Shown here piece by piece: positions 38,899-46,375 of a stretch of DNA of 64,000 bases; the stretch's first letter is position 1, and each line of letters opens with the position of its first letter. The stretch is taken from positions 1,550,001-1,614,000 of the forward strand of contig NZ_JAGKQQ010000001.1 of NCBI RefSeq assembly GCF_017939745.1. The letters are read 5' to 3'. The position numbers and the translations under genes were made by a program. Below the pieces are notes generated by a model that was not told the DNA's origin, did not search any database, and was given only the letters and a program-made list of their open reading frames with translations. The DNA comes from Gemmata palustris (GTDB lineage Bacteria; Planctomycetota; Planctomycetia; Gemmatales; Gemmataceae).

Positions 38899-39432
38899 TC
38901 AACTGGGCTTCGGTAACAGGCGGATCTGGCCAAGCCGGTCCAAAGTTGTCATCGGTTTCACGTTGGTCACGTCCTTGCGGACCGCGTCCGAGACTTTGGC
39001 CCTCGCGACCCGATGGCGGTCCACGGGCGTCAGGCCGATTTGTGCCCCCAGTCGCGCGGCCACGGTTTCGCGGTCGCACATGAGCCGGTACCACCGGGAG
39101 TATTGGACCCCATCGCCCGACTCGCCACATTTCGGTTTTTTAAAGAACCCCTCCTTGTTCACGTGCTCCCGGGCTTCGAGGTAGTCGCCCATCGCCCGGC
39201 AGTACATCGCGAACAACTCGCGTTCTGCGAGGGTGACCATCCCCTGTCCTGTCACGAGAGGGTACAGGTCGTTCCACACCCGCACGGCGTCGGGCCGCAT
39301 TCCGGGCGGCGGATCGGCCGGGAGCAGCGGGTGTGAAATCGGGTCGTTCGGCAGTTGGCCGTGCCGGTTCGCGCGGTACGTCCCCCGCGCGAGGTGCTCA
39401 GATGGGGGAATGCGATTGTTGCCGCCTCGCAT
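38899..39432 (-). CDS. terS: P27-family terminase small subunit-like protein
   Basis: 177 residues from ATG at 39432 (AAGGA seven bases upstream). MRGGNNRIPPSEHLARGTYR is the N-terminal pattern of P27 small terminase subunits, followed by LPADPPPGMRPDAVRVWNDL, GMVTLAERELFAMYCRAMGDYLEA and RVARAKVSDAVRKD. Terminase small subunits bind phage DNA at the packaging site and hand it to the large subunit. No large subunit or capsid gene is in the island, so this gene is an orphan, which is a hallmark of satellites that redirect a helper's packaging. Confidence 0.75.
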   Translation of the reverse strand: MRGGNNRIPPSEHLARGTYRANRHGQLPNDPISHPLLPADPPPGMRPDAVRVWNDLYPLVTGQGMVTLAERELFAMYCRAMGDYLEAREHVNKEGFFKKPKCGESGDGVQYSRWYRLMCDRETVAARLGAQIGLTPVDRHRVARAKVSDAVRKDVTNVKPMTTLDRLGQIRLLPKPS

Positions 39433-39700
39433 GGCCGATCCTTTCACTGCTAAAATTGGTTGGGGCGAAGCAAAAATCACGTTAGCCGTTGGCAAAAAAT
39501 CTGCGGAGCAGCTGTGACGGTCTACAGGGTTGAGGGCCTTTCTCGAAAACCCCCTACCCGGTGCCTCACCCCGGGCAATCTGCCGATGGGGTAGGGATTG
39601 CCCGGGTCGGTTCTGGGGGCTGATATCTGGTTTTCCTGTCTTCCTTCTCTCCTGGATGCCTTGAAAAAATTAATACACTGGTGCAAAGTTTTGCCTCGTA
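39433..39700. other. Gap with hairpin and GATATC box variant
   Basis: CGGGCAATC at about 39573 pairs with GATTGCCCG at about 39595. It is followed by GGGGCTGATATCTGGTTTTCC (about 39617-39636), which resembles the block downstream of the GTAC palindromes, but the palindrome itself is replaced by the other hairpin. No gene follows on the plus strand. Confidence 0.4.
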
Positions 39701-40111
39701 TTAGTTCCCATTGGGCAGCCCTAAGTACACGTATTCGCTCGCTCGGTCTGTCATCCTGCCGCCGGGGAGCGGCTTCCCGCGTTCGTCCTTTTTGCACGGC
39801 CGGCCGATCCAAACTCGTCGAACCACACCTCGTTCTGTCAGTTGTCGCATCCAGTTCTGAATCGTCTGGTGAGGCTTCCCGAGCAGCATTCCCGCGGACA
39901 CGCTCCCGAGAAAGAACCTGGTGTCCGGTTGTCCGTCGCACAGGCAATGGATCAGTTTGGCCAACAGTTGCAGTTGCTTCCGGTTGTTTCCGCGGATCGC
40001 GTCCAGCCCGATCGGGTCGGGCATCAGTGGGCACCGCCTCCAGGCAGTGACCAATCCGGCATGGGGCGTGCGCCTCAGCTTGCGCGGTCCGCGAGGTGCG
40101 GAACCGCTCAT
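39701..40111 (-). CDS. Winged-helix phage-type protein
   Basis: 136 residues. The central part LGSVSAGMLLGKPHQTIQNW then MRQLTERGVVRRVWIG reads as a winged helix-turn-helix, with ASEYVYLG as the wing end. NNRKQLQLLAKLIHCLCDGQ precedes it. ATG at 40111 overlaps the stop of the ParB-like gene by 4 bp, so both are co-translated. Similar winged helices occur at the ends of primase or replication-control proteins in phages and islands; function is not proven. Confidence 0.65.
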   Translation of the reverse strand: MSGSAPRGPRKLRRTPHAGLVTAWRRCPLMPDPIGLDAIRGNNRKQLQLLAKLIHCLCDGQPDTRFFLGSVSAGMLLGKPHQTIQNWMRQLTERGVVRRVWIGRPCKKDERGKPLPGGRMTDRASEYVYLGLPNGN

Positions 40112-41091
40112 GCCTCAGCGCCCTCCGCTGGTCGTTTTTTCCGCCTTCGGCGCAAGGCCGTAAGCGGTGGAACGAACACACCCGACGCCTTATCCCAGAC
40201 GTTGCGAATCACCTTTTCACTTGGGACTGGTCCCGGTTGCCCCGCAAGGTCGATGAGTGCGTGAATCCCTCTGAGGGGCAGGAACGAGGCACTCGGTTCA
40301 TGCACCTCACCGTTCTCGAACTTGCCCGGTTTGTGATCGACAAGGCCACAGGCAGTCAGAATGGCTTGGAGCTTTCGACCGAAATCGTCGCCTCTTCCGA
40401 GAGCTTGAGTGAGTAAGCGCGCAGTGTTTGTGACCGCAGATTTCTCGGCGGCAAAAGGATGAGGAGGCGGTTCGATTGGTTCAACAAGCGGTTTCGGTCG
40501 TTGATCGAGTATTGCCCCGGATTTCGCCCCCGACTTCGGAGCACAGGTCTTTGAATGCTTTGCCGTGCGCAGTTTCCCGTCCCGGCCCCGCGTCTTGTCC
40601 AACTTCGGAATCTCCGAAGTTCCTTCTAAGCGCTCCCGAACGTCGCCTACCGTCTTGTCGCTCACCCCCAAATCGGCGGCGATGGCGTTGTTCGCCTTCT
40701 CCGGGTCCGTTCGTAGCACATCTTCGATTCTCTGCCGCTTCTCCTCCGCGCTCAAGTGCCGACGGTGGACGTTCAGTGAGCGAACGAAAGCAAGTATTTC
40801 ATCCTCTTTAAGATCGACGACCTCGTAGCTCGGCTCGACACACGCGATGCGACACGCTAACTCGCGGTTGCGCCCATCTAGGATGCGCCCGTCTGGGAGC
40901 CTCTTGATCGATTCACGCAGTCCGTTCGAGCCGATGTCTTCGGCGAGTTCTAGGAGTTCGCCGTCGAGCAGCCAGGGGTAACGATCGGCTTCAGGATGGG
41001 CGCAGCTTATTACGTAGATCTCCTCCCGGTAATCGTGCTCGCGCGTTGGGGCATCGCTCAAGTCGGGAATCTGGTTCGGGTCGAACATCAC
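40108..41091 (-). CDS. ParB/Spo0J-like DNA-binding protein
   Basis: 327 residues. The N-terminal ParB box is clear: WLLDGELLELAEDIGSNGL, ESIKRLPDGRILDGRNRELA, then YEVVDLKEDEILAFVRSLNV and HRRHLSAEEKRQRIEDVL, then HTH NAIAADLGVSDKTVGDVRERL. The C-terminal half is basic and Pro-rich and ends in an arginine/lysine cluster. The arginine of the GRNR motif corresponds to the CTP-binding motif of ParB, although the usual GERR is changed. Both ends overlap neighbours by 4 bp. It may partition or regulate the element; it is one candidate to bind the island palindromes. Confidence 0.8.
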   Translation of the reverse strand: MMFDPNQIPDLSDAPTREHDYREEIYVISCAHPEADRYPWLLDGELLELAEDIGSNGLRESIKRLPDGRILDGRNRELACRIACVEPSYEVVDLKEDEILAFVRSLNVHRRHLSAEEKRQRIEDVLRTDPEKANNAIAADLGVSDKTVGDVRERLEGTSEIPKLDKTRGRDGKLRTAKHSKTCAPKSGAKSGAILDQRPKPLVEPIEPPPHPFAAEKSAVTNTARLLTQALGRGDDFGRKLQAILTACGLVDHKPGKFENGEVHEPSASFLPLRGIHALIDLAGQPGPVPSEKVIRNVWDKASGVFVPPLTALRRRRKKRPAEGAEA

Positions 41092-41327
41092 TCCACCCCC
41101 GGTTTGTAGAGGTAGAGAGTTGTTGAGATCGAGACCGAGTAGCCCAGGCGACCAAACTCGCAGTAGAGATTCTCAAGCGGGATTAGTGCATCCAGCTTGA
41201 AATTAATACTTCCACCTTGCGGAGTCGGCCCCATGTCATCTATGAGGTGTAGTGTATTTTCCTGCTTAAGTATTTCGGCTACATCTCCTGGGAAACTGTT
41301 GACGTAGTCAGTATTAATATCTATCAT
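41088..41327 (-). CDS. Small island protein, unknown function
   Basis: 79 residues, MIDINTDYVNSFPGDVAEIL, acidic, with no known motif. Its stop overlaps the ParB-like start by 4 bp (ATGA), which supports it as real. It is the first gene of the ParB-HTH run and lies 61 bp downstream of palindrome copy 5. Confidence 0.65.
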   Translation of the reverse strand: MIDINTDYVNSFPGDVAEILKQENTLHLIDDMGPTPQGGSINFKLDALIPLENLYCEFGRLGYSVSISTTLYLYKPGVE

Positions 41328-41349
41328 CGATATTGCCTCAGTTTGATTC

Positions 41350-41380
41350 GGGCCGCGGGTGCTGGTAACGCCCGCGGCCC
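41350..41380. terminator. Strong hairpin between DUF1580 gene and next gene
   Basis: GGGCCGCGGG pairs perfectly with CCCGCGGCCC (10 bp, 11-nt loop). It is downstream of the DUF1580 gene on the minus strand, past palindrome copy 5, and upstream of the ATG at 41327. No T-run on the minus-strand side, so it may attenuate rather than end transcription. Confidence 0.5.
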
Positions 41381-41388
41381 ACTTTCAA

Positions 41389-41409
41389 TTTTGTACAGCC
41401 CGTACAAAA
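41389..41409. promoter_or_regulatory. GTAC palindrome, copy 5
   Basis: TTTTGTAC-AGCCC-GTACAAAA, perfect arms and the same loop as copy 1. It lies 8 bp from the end of the DUF1580 gene and 61 bp upstream of the start of the small gene that heads the ParB operon. The GATATC leader block is absent here, so the palindrome is the common element. Confidence 0.62.
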
Positions 41410-41416
41410 TCGCTCT

Positions 41417-41719
41417 TCACGCTCCTCTATGAATCAATTCCGCTTCGGCCCGCTCGCTTGCCTTGTTGCGTTGAGCCAGGGATCGAGGGGCCAGCGTTTC
41501 CCCGGGTTTCGCGTTGATCGCGACCAAGAACTCATCAATGGCGGCGAGCGATGTAAAGAGCCGTCCGCCGATGAACTCGACGGCGAGCGTAAACCTCTTT
41601 CCGTCCCGCACTAGGCCCGCATCGGCCCAGCGCCGGATGGTGGCCGGGTGATTGTTTGTCGTCTTTTCATGTTTGCGAGAAGCCTTGGCGAGGGGGAGTA
41701 GCTTATTTCTGTCACTCAT
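41417..41719 (-). CDS. DUF1580 protein, excisionase-like
   Basis: 100 residues. KLLPLAKASRK, then HPATIRRWADAGLVRDGKRF then TLAVEFIGGRLFTSLAAIDEFL: a MerR/excisionase-type winged helix known as DUF1580, typical of planctomycetes. Such genes commonly stand next to tyrosine integrases and probably control excision direction. It is transcribed in the same direction as the integrase, with a 385-bp gap and a terminator between. Confidence 0.8.
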   Translation of the reverse strand: MSDRNKLLPLAKASRKHEKTTNNHPATIRRWADAGLVRDGKRFTLAVEFIGGRLFTSLAAIDEFLVAINAKPGETLAPRSLAQRNKASERAEAELIHRGA

Positions 41720-42103
41720 GGCGCGATCTCGTATATGTGCTATGCACCGTGAATATGTAGCGCGTTCGCCGCGGATCTTTATACAGATGCAGTCGGCGAT
41801 TTGCGGGATCTACCCGGTTAATACTGGGTGGCAATACCAGTCGGCCGATATAATATTTTTTCTCTATTTCCTGAACACTTGTGATGTTGTCCAGACTTTT
41901 CAAGCGTTTTCTATGCTCACGCCCGGGGTCTGAACTGAATGGCATGAATCAAAAATAATTTCCAGAAAAAATCCTTCGGTCCCTTGACGATCGTTATTTG
42001 GAGCATCTCTTCCGTTCGGGCCATGTTCGTGTAGGACACCAAAAAGGAGCACGCCCCGGAAGAGTTCCGGAGCGTGCAATGAGGGTTCGGCGGTGAGTCA
42101 GGG
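41720..42103. other. Gap between integrase and DUF1580 gene
   Basis: 384 bp. The right part holds the integrase terminator; the left part (41820-41930) is AT-rich (TATAATATTTTTTCTCTATTT) and likely contains the promoter of the DUF1580 gene on the minus strand. No gene seen. Confidence 0.45.
42041..42077 (-). terminator. Rho-independent terminator of integrase
   Basis: On the minus strand GCACGCTCCGGAA pairs with TTCCGGGGCGTGC (one mismatch-type bulge), loop CTC, followed by CTCCTTTTTGG. It lies 27 bp after the integrase stop. Confidence 0.75.
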
Positions 42104-43459
42104 TCACCCGATTTCTGAAGCGACCTTGAGTGCGAGTGCGAGGTTCCGTTCGCTGTAGACCTGCGTGACGTCGGCCCGCGAGTGCCCGAGTAAGACCTGT
42201 GCGGCTTCCAGCCCGTGGACCCGGCGCACCTTGGTCGCGAACGTGTGCCGGAGTTGGTTCGGGTGCCAGTTCTCGACACCGGCTTTGAGCGCGGCTTTCC
42301 GAATGCGGTGCCCGTACACCTTGTTCGTGAACTCGGCTCCCGGGACGCGGGTCGGTTTCACCTTCCGGCGGTTCACCTGTGACGGGGGAACCTTCGACCT
42401 GCGCTTCTTTCGAGCGGTGCGGAACCGTTCCTCGCGCGCGTCCCGCGGGCTGAAGAGGGGCGCCAGTGGATCGACTACGCACCCGGCCACGAGAACGATC
42501 GGCCGGGGCAGGTCGCGGAGCAGTGCGGCGTCCCGCTCGCGCCCGGCCTCTTGGTACGCATCGGCCGCAACGAGGCGCGTGGTATAGTCGGAGATGTCGA
42601 ACCCGTCCGGCGGGGCGCCGTGGCGGAGCAGGAACGCGACCAGTGCGGCCCGGGCCTTCGGGCCGATCGGAATGACCCGCTCGCGATCATGGTGCGCGGT
42701 CTTGTGCTGCTCGGGGCGGTACAACCACACGTCAGGCGTGCGGTCGATCTCCCCGAACCGGAGCGCACACACCTCCCCCGGCCGCATCCCGGTCAAGCGC
42801 TGCAACTCGATCATCGTTCGCAGGTGCGTGTCGAGAAAGGGCAGGGTCGCGTCCACGGTCGCGGTTTCGACGGGTCCGACCGGTTCGCTCTCCCGGGCCG
42901 TGCTCCGCCCGCGCCGCAACCCCGTGAGCGTGCGTAGGGCGTCGTACACGGTCACGGGCACGAGTTCTTCACTCGCGGCCCAACGGAACGCGCGCCGCAC
43001 CCGCTCCATGCGACGGTTGATGAGCGTGCGGCACAGCCCGGCGTCGATCATCTGCTGGCGCACCGCAGTAAGTGCTTTCGGGCCGAACTCTTTGGCCGGG
43101 GTGTGTCCGTACAACTCGCGGACCGGGCGGGCCGAAAGTTTTAATTCCACGATCTCGTGCGTGGGCCGTCCGTCGGGGGTGCGGTAGTACGTTTCGGCCC
43201 ACGTCAGGAACGCGAGCAGGACTTCGTTGACCGTAGGGGCTGTAGCGATTGGGACGGACGTGCTGGCTGCCGGCGCATCGGGCGTCTGACCGGCCCGGAG
43301 TTCGGCGAGAATGCGGGCGTATTCGGCGTGGCTCTCGGGGGAGTCGTGCTTACCCAAGTACACCGTGCGGCGGGTGCCACGGGTGGTGAACCGGACGTAA
43401 GCCTGACCGGTGGGCTTGTGAAAAGAATAATTGGGAACGGATTTTTTCTTCGGCGGCAT
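42104..43459 (-). CDS. int: Tyrosine recombinase/integrase of the island
   Basis: 451 residues from ATG at 43459; a longer frame reads towards the tRNA but has no ribosome site. N-terminal basic beta part (SVPNYSFHKPTGQAYVRFTT), SAM-like core-binding domain (about 70-190), catalytic domain with Arg in LQRLTGMRPGEVCALRF, HPNQLRHTFATKV (His-x-x-Arg), and LLGHSRADVTQVYSE (second His and nucleophile Tyr). All catalytic residues are present. A 70-residue insertion with RKKRRSKVPPSQVNRRKVK precedes the HxxR motif. It lies next to tRNA-Asn, its predicted target. Confidence 0.93.
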   Translation of the reverse strand: MPPKKKSVPNYSFHKPTGQAYVRFTTRGTRRTVYLGKHDSPESHAEYARILAELRAGQTPDAPAASTSVPIATAPTVNEVLLAFLTWAETYYRTPDGRPTHEIVELKLSARPVRELYGHTPAKEFGPKALTAVRQQMIDAGLCRTLINRRMERVRRAFRWAASEELVPVTVYDALRTLTGLRRGRSTARESEPVGPVETATVDATLPFLDTHLRTMIELQRLTGMRPGEVCALRFGEIDRTPDVWLYRPEQHKTAHHDRERVIPIGPKARAALVAFLLRHGAPPDGFDISDYTTRLVAADAYQEAGRERDAALLRDLPRPIVLVAGCVVDPLAPLFSPRDAREERFRTARKKRRSKVPPSQVNRRKVKPTRVPGAEFTNKVYGHRIRKAALKAGVENWHPNQLRHTFATKVRRVHGLEAAQVLLGHSRADVTQVYSERNLALALKVASEIG

Positions 43460-43567
43460 GGGCTCACCAGGATTCGGCGTAATGCTACGCCACAACCTGA
43501 CTGCTCCGGCCGCACCCCCGAACACCGAGGGGTAAGCTTAACTGCTTCGGCGGAAAAGACTTAGGAC

Positions 43568-43612
43568 CAGCTCCCCGACCTGGATTCGAACCAGGAACCT
43601 AGCGGTTAACAG
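43568..43612. repeat. Right attachment site (att) within tRNA-Asn
   Basis: Exact copy of 20250-20294. It spans from 3 bp past the tRNA 3' end to the anticodon loop, so the island supplies the 3' part of the functional tRNA gene at this end. Confidence 0.88.
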
Positions 43613-43642
43613 CCGCTCGCTCTACCGTTGAGCTATCGGGGA
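43571..43642 (-). tRNA. tRNA-Asn (GTT)
   Basis: 72 nt. Acceptor TCCCCGA pairs with TCGGGGA, discriminator G. D-arm GCTCAACGGTAGAGC, anticodon arm GCGGCTGTTAACCGC with anticodon GTT, T-arm CCTGGTTCGAATCCAGG. CCA is not encoded. It is intact, although its 3' 42 bases are duplicated at the far end of the island. Confidence 0.95.
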
Positions 43643-43814
43643 TCAATTACTAACGTAAAATATAAGCTGCAGAGGGGAGCACGACAAGAGGTGATGGGTG
43701 GTACCTTTAGATTTCGAGGTCACGTCGCGGTTTGCGTAGGTGCTTGCGGTAATTCGGTTGTGGCATAGGACGTCCTGAAGTCGTCATCGACGTAACTTTA
43801 AGGCAGGGCGAGCC
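43643..43814. other. tRNA-Asn upstream region
   Basis: Contains the promoter side of the minus-strand tRNA-Asn gene and the start of the transposon-rich stretch. No gene seen. Confidence 0.35.
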
Positions 43815-44090
43815 GTGACCACCCCACGATTTACGCCTGAGGAGCTCCACAACCTTACTGCTCAATGGGCCAAATTGTTTCCAAGCGAGCATTCGGCGGC
43901 GACGGGCAGGGTCTTGATGTCGACGTCCGCACCTTCGAGCAAATCGCCGCCGGCGCCGCGCAAGGGCCGACCCAAGGGGCACTCCAACCGCGAGCCCACA
44001 AACTCACCCACGAGCAACCCTGTCCCCGCTGCGGTCGGTTCTGTCCACAGGGCCGTTCCGTTATTCACGCTGGGGGACGCCGATAAGCTT
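43815..44090 (+). pseudogene. Transposase fragment, ISKra4-like N terminus (frameshifted)
   Basis: Starts MTTPRFTPEELHNLTAQWAK, then shifts frame into GGDGQGLDVDVRTFEQIAAG and HEQPCPRCGRFCPQGRSV. The EQPCP.CGR.CP zinc motif after a helical segment is what I know from the N terminus of ISKra4-type transposases. No catalytic region follows; it runs into the IS630 remnant. The assignment rests on a short motif. Confidence 0.4.
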
Positions 44091-44681
44091 CTGGGCGTCC
44101 TCGGGGTGCATCTGAAGCCACTCAAGAGCCCAGGGTCAACGCATCTATTCTCGGCGTGCCCTGGTGTGACACAATCCGTTCTTGAGGAACAGAGCCCCGT
44201 CCAGGAGAATGAGGGCATCCGCGCTCGGCATTTGGGAGGGCCATGATGCGCCCCACGTATTCGTTTTCCGAGGTCGTGGTCGAAGCGATTGCGCGTGATC
44301 GGTACGAGCACCCGGACCGCGTTCAGGGCGCATGGCGGTCCTCTGGCTCAAGAGCAAGGGCGAGACCCACGGGCGCATCGCCGCACTCGCCAACGTGTCG
44401 CGGTCCACGGTCCAGCGAACCCTGCGGATCTACGCGGCCGAGGGCCTCGATGGCATCCGGTCGTTCGGGTGGAAGGGCCAACCCCGTGCCCTGACGCCGC
44501 ACGCCGCGACGATCGAAGACGCATTTCGTCAGCACCCGCCGCACACGGCTCATGAGGCCGCGCGGCGGATCGAGGAGCTGACGGGTGTTGTTCGACGAAA
44601 CGTGTCGCGGGTGCGCAAATTCCTCAAGGACGACCTGGGGATGAAATGCTTGAAGGTGGCACCGCTCCCGGTCCCGCCTAA

Positions 44682-44769
44682 GTGACTGTCCCATATGCCT
44701 CGAAATCGCCGTATTTTCGAGTTGTCACCCACGATTTCTCAGGCTTTTTCGCACATATGGGACAGTCAC
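44682..44769. mobile_element. 88-bp MITE, copy 1 (IS5-type ends)
   Basis: Perfect 16-bp terminal repeats GTGACTGTCCCATATG and complement. TAA flanks both sides (44679-44681, 44770-44772), a 3-bp target duplication. Removing the MITE and one TAA restores the IS630 reading frame PPKKTVEEH. The first 14 bases of its ends equal those of the IS5-type element at 44859. Confidence 0.9.
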
Positions 44770-44858
44770 TAAGAAGACGGTCGAGGAACACGCCCCGCGC
44801 AGGCGGACTTTTTAAAAGGCGGACCTGGAACCGAAGTTGGCGGAGGCGCGGGCGGTAA

Positions 44859-45739
44859 GTGACTGTCCCATAAGGGGTTGTCACGCGGCTTTGTGATATT
44901 GGAATTCGGGGTCGGCATATTTGGGTTCGAGTCGGTTGAGCATGAGGTGGATCATGGCCAGTTTGATGAACGCCTCCGCTGACATCACGCTTTCCTCCCG
45001 GTCCTTGGTGAGCCGCCGGCACGTGCCCAGCCACGCGAACGTGCGCTCCACGGTCCACCGGATCGGCAGCTTCACCCACCCCTTCGACCCCTCCGGGCGG
45101 CACGATGACCAGATCCCACCGGGCGTTGTCCTCGACCCACGCGTAGAGGGCGAAGTTGTGGTACTTGCTGTCCGCGTACATCCGCACCACCTTGCCGACC
45201 GGCTGTCCCTCCAAGCGGGGAACAGTTCCTGCGCGGCTTGGGCATCGTCCACGCTCGCGGCGGTCACCAGCACGGCCAGCAGCAACCCCAAGGAATCCAC
45301 GACGATGTGGCGCTTCCGCCCGTCGACGTTCTTGGCGTTGTCGGCCCCGCTGCTCGCCGCCGGAGGTCGTGTCCACCGACTGGCTATCGACGCTCTCGCC
45401 GTGGTGCGCGGCGCGGCTTCTCCTGGGTGCGGACCTTCTTGCGGAGCAGGTCGTGTATGGTGTCGAGGGTACCGTTGTGACGCCACTCGTCGAAGTACCG
45501 CCAGACCGTGGACTTGGGCGGGAAGTCCTTGGGCAAGTAGCGCCACTGGCACCCGGTGCAAGATGTAGAACACGGCATCGACGACATCCCGCAGGTCGGT
45601 CGTGCGGGGCCGACCGCCCGGATAGACCGGGATGTGAGGCTCGATTAACCTCCACTGCTCGTCGCTTACATCGCTCGGGTAGGATTGGGTTCTCATGAAC
45701 CATTTTACCCACCCCAACTGCCCCTTATGGGACAGTCAC
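44859..45739 (-). mobile_element. IS5-family insertion sequence (decayed)
   Basis: 881 bp with perfect 19-bp terminal repeats GTGACTGTCCCATAAGGGG and complement. TAA on the left (44856-44858) and TCA on the right (45740-45742); TNA-type 3-bp target sites fit the IS1031-like branch of IS5. The transposase frame inside is broken. It interrupts the IS630 transposase gene. Confidence 0.85.
44881..45696 (-). pseudogene. IS5-family transposase, multiple frameshifts
   Basis: ATG at 45696: MRTQSYPSDVSDEQWRLIEP and GGRPRTTDLRDVVDAVFYIL, then shifts to GCQWRYLPKDFPPKSTVWRY, SQSVDTTSGG, then NVDGRKRHIVVDSLGLLLAV, then VRMYADSKYHNFALYAWV, then WTVERTFAWLGTCRRLTKDR. These are the usual IS5/DUF4096-type blocks in correct order, spread over all three frames (at least four shifts). 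The protein cannot be made as one chain. Confidence 0.82.
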
Positions 45740-45742
45740 TCA

Positions 45743-45830
45743 GTGACTGTCCCATATGTGCGAAAAAGCCTGAGAAATCGTGGGTGACAACTCGAAAATA
45801 CGGCGATTTCGAGGCATATGGGACAGTCAC
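45743..45830. mobile_element. 88-bp MITE, copy 2 (inverted)
   Basis: Reads as the exact reverse complement of copy 1 at 44682-44769, with no difference seen over 88 bases. TCA on its left separates it from the IS5 element; TAA on its right. The identity points to very recent movement or gene conversion. Confidence 0.9.
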
Positions 45831-46375
45831 TAAGCGGGCGGTGTACTTCGTGGATGCGTCGCACTTCGTATTGGCGTCGTTCCTGGGTTGGGTGTGGTGC
45901 TTCGTGCGGTTGCACGTGCGCGGCCAGTGGTCGGCAGCGGTACAACGTGCGGGGCGCGCTGAACGCGGTCACGCACGAACGGGTGACGGAGATCAACACC
46001 ACGTACATTACCGCCCGTCGGTGCGCGTTGCTTCACACGATCGCGCGGGCGGGCTCGGTGCCCGTCACGTTGGTGCTGGACAACGCCCGGTATCAGCGGT
46101 GCGTGTTGGTGCAGGACGCGGCCAAGCAGCTGGGGATCGAGCTGCTGTTCCTGCCGTCGTACTCGCCGAACCTGAACTTGATCGAGCGCTGTGGAAGTTC
46201 GTGAAGAAGGACGTGCTCAACAGTCGGCACCATCAGGACTTCGAGAGGTTCCAGAGTGCCATCGACGGGTGCCTCGCGGATCTGCCGACCAAACATCGAG
46301 AGAAGCTCGCGACCCTGTTAGCCCACAACTTCCAGACCTGGAACAATGTGTCACTCCTGGGCGCGTAAAGCATAA

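Larger units (their letters stand above)
20250..43612. mobile_element. 23-kb genomic island integrated at tRNA-Asn
   Basis: A 45-bp sequence (CAGCTCCCCGACC ... GGTTAACAG) is identical and in the same orientation at 20250-20294 and 43568-43612. At the right end it is the 3' part of an intact tRNA-Asn gene; at the left end it stands alone. A tyrosine integrase gene lies 112 bp from the tRNA, inside the repeats, and a DUF1580 excisionase-like gene follows it. This is the standard signature of site-specific integration into a tRNA 3' end. Contents: IS701-type element, MTEAEWL-family genes, two ECF fusions, HEAT protein, AAA pair, terminase small subunit, ParB-like protein and integrase. Confidence 0.85.
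44243..46368 (+). pseudogene. IS630-family transposase, broken by nested insertions
   Basis: Fragments in order: MMRPTYSFSEVVVEAIARDR; after a frameshift VLWLKSKGETHGRIAALANV (HTH) up to VAPLPVPPK; 88-bp MITE; KTVEEHAPRRR up to LAEARA; IS5-type element; second MITE; RAVYFVDASHFVLASFLGW (first Asp), SVPVTLVLDNARYQ (second Asp), FLPSYSPNLNLIE (Glu), KFVKKDVLNSRHHQDFERFQ, stop at 46368. The catalytic triad pieces survive but at least three frameshifts and three insertions make it inactive. Confidence 0.8.

Noticed and set aside
39522..40181. 219-codon minus-strand frame over the terS-HTH gap
   Set aside because: It runs through the winged-helix gene in another frame and lacks a coherent fold; the 136-codon gene is coupled to the ParB-like gene and is preferred.
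43707..43982. Minus-strand frame of 91 codons near tRNA-Asn
   Set aside because: Arg-rich shadow overlapping the plus-strand transposase fragment; no motif.
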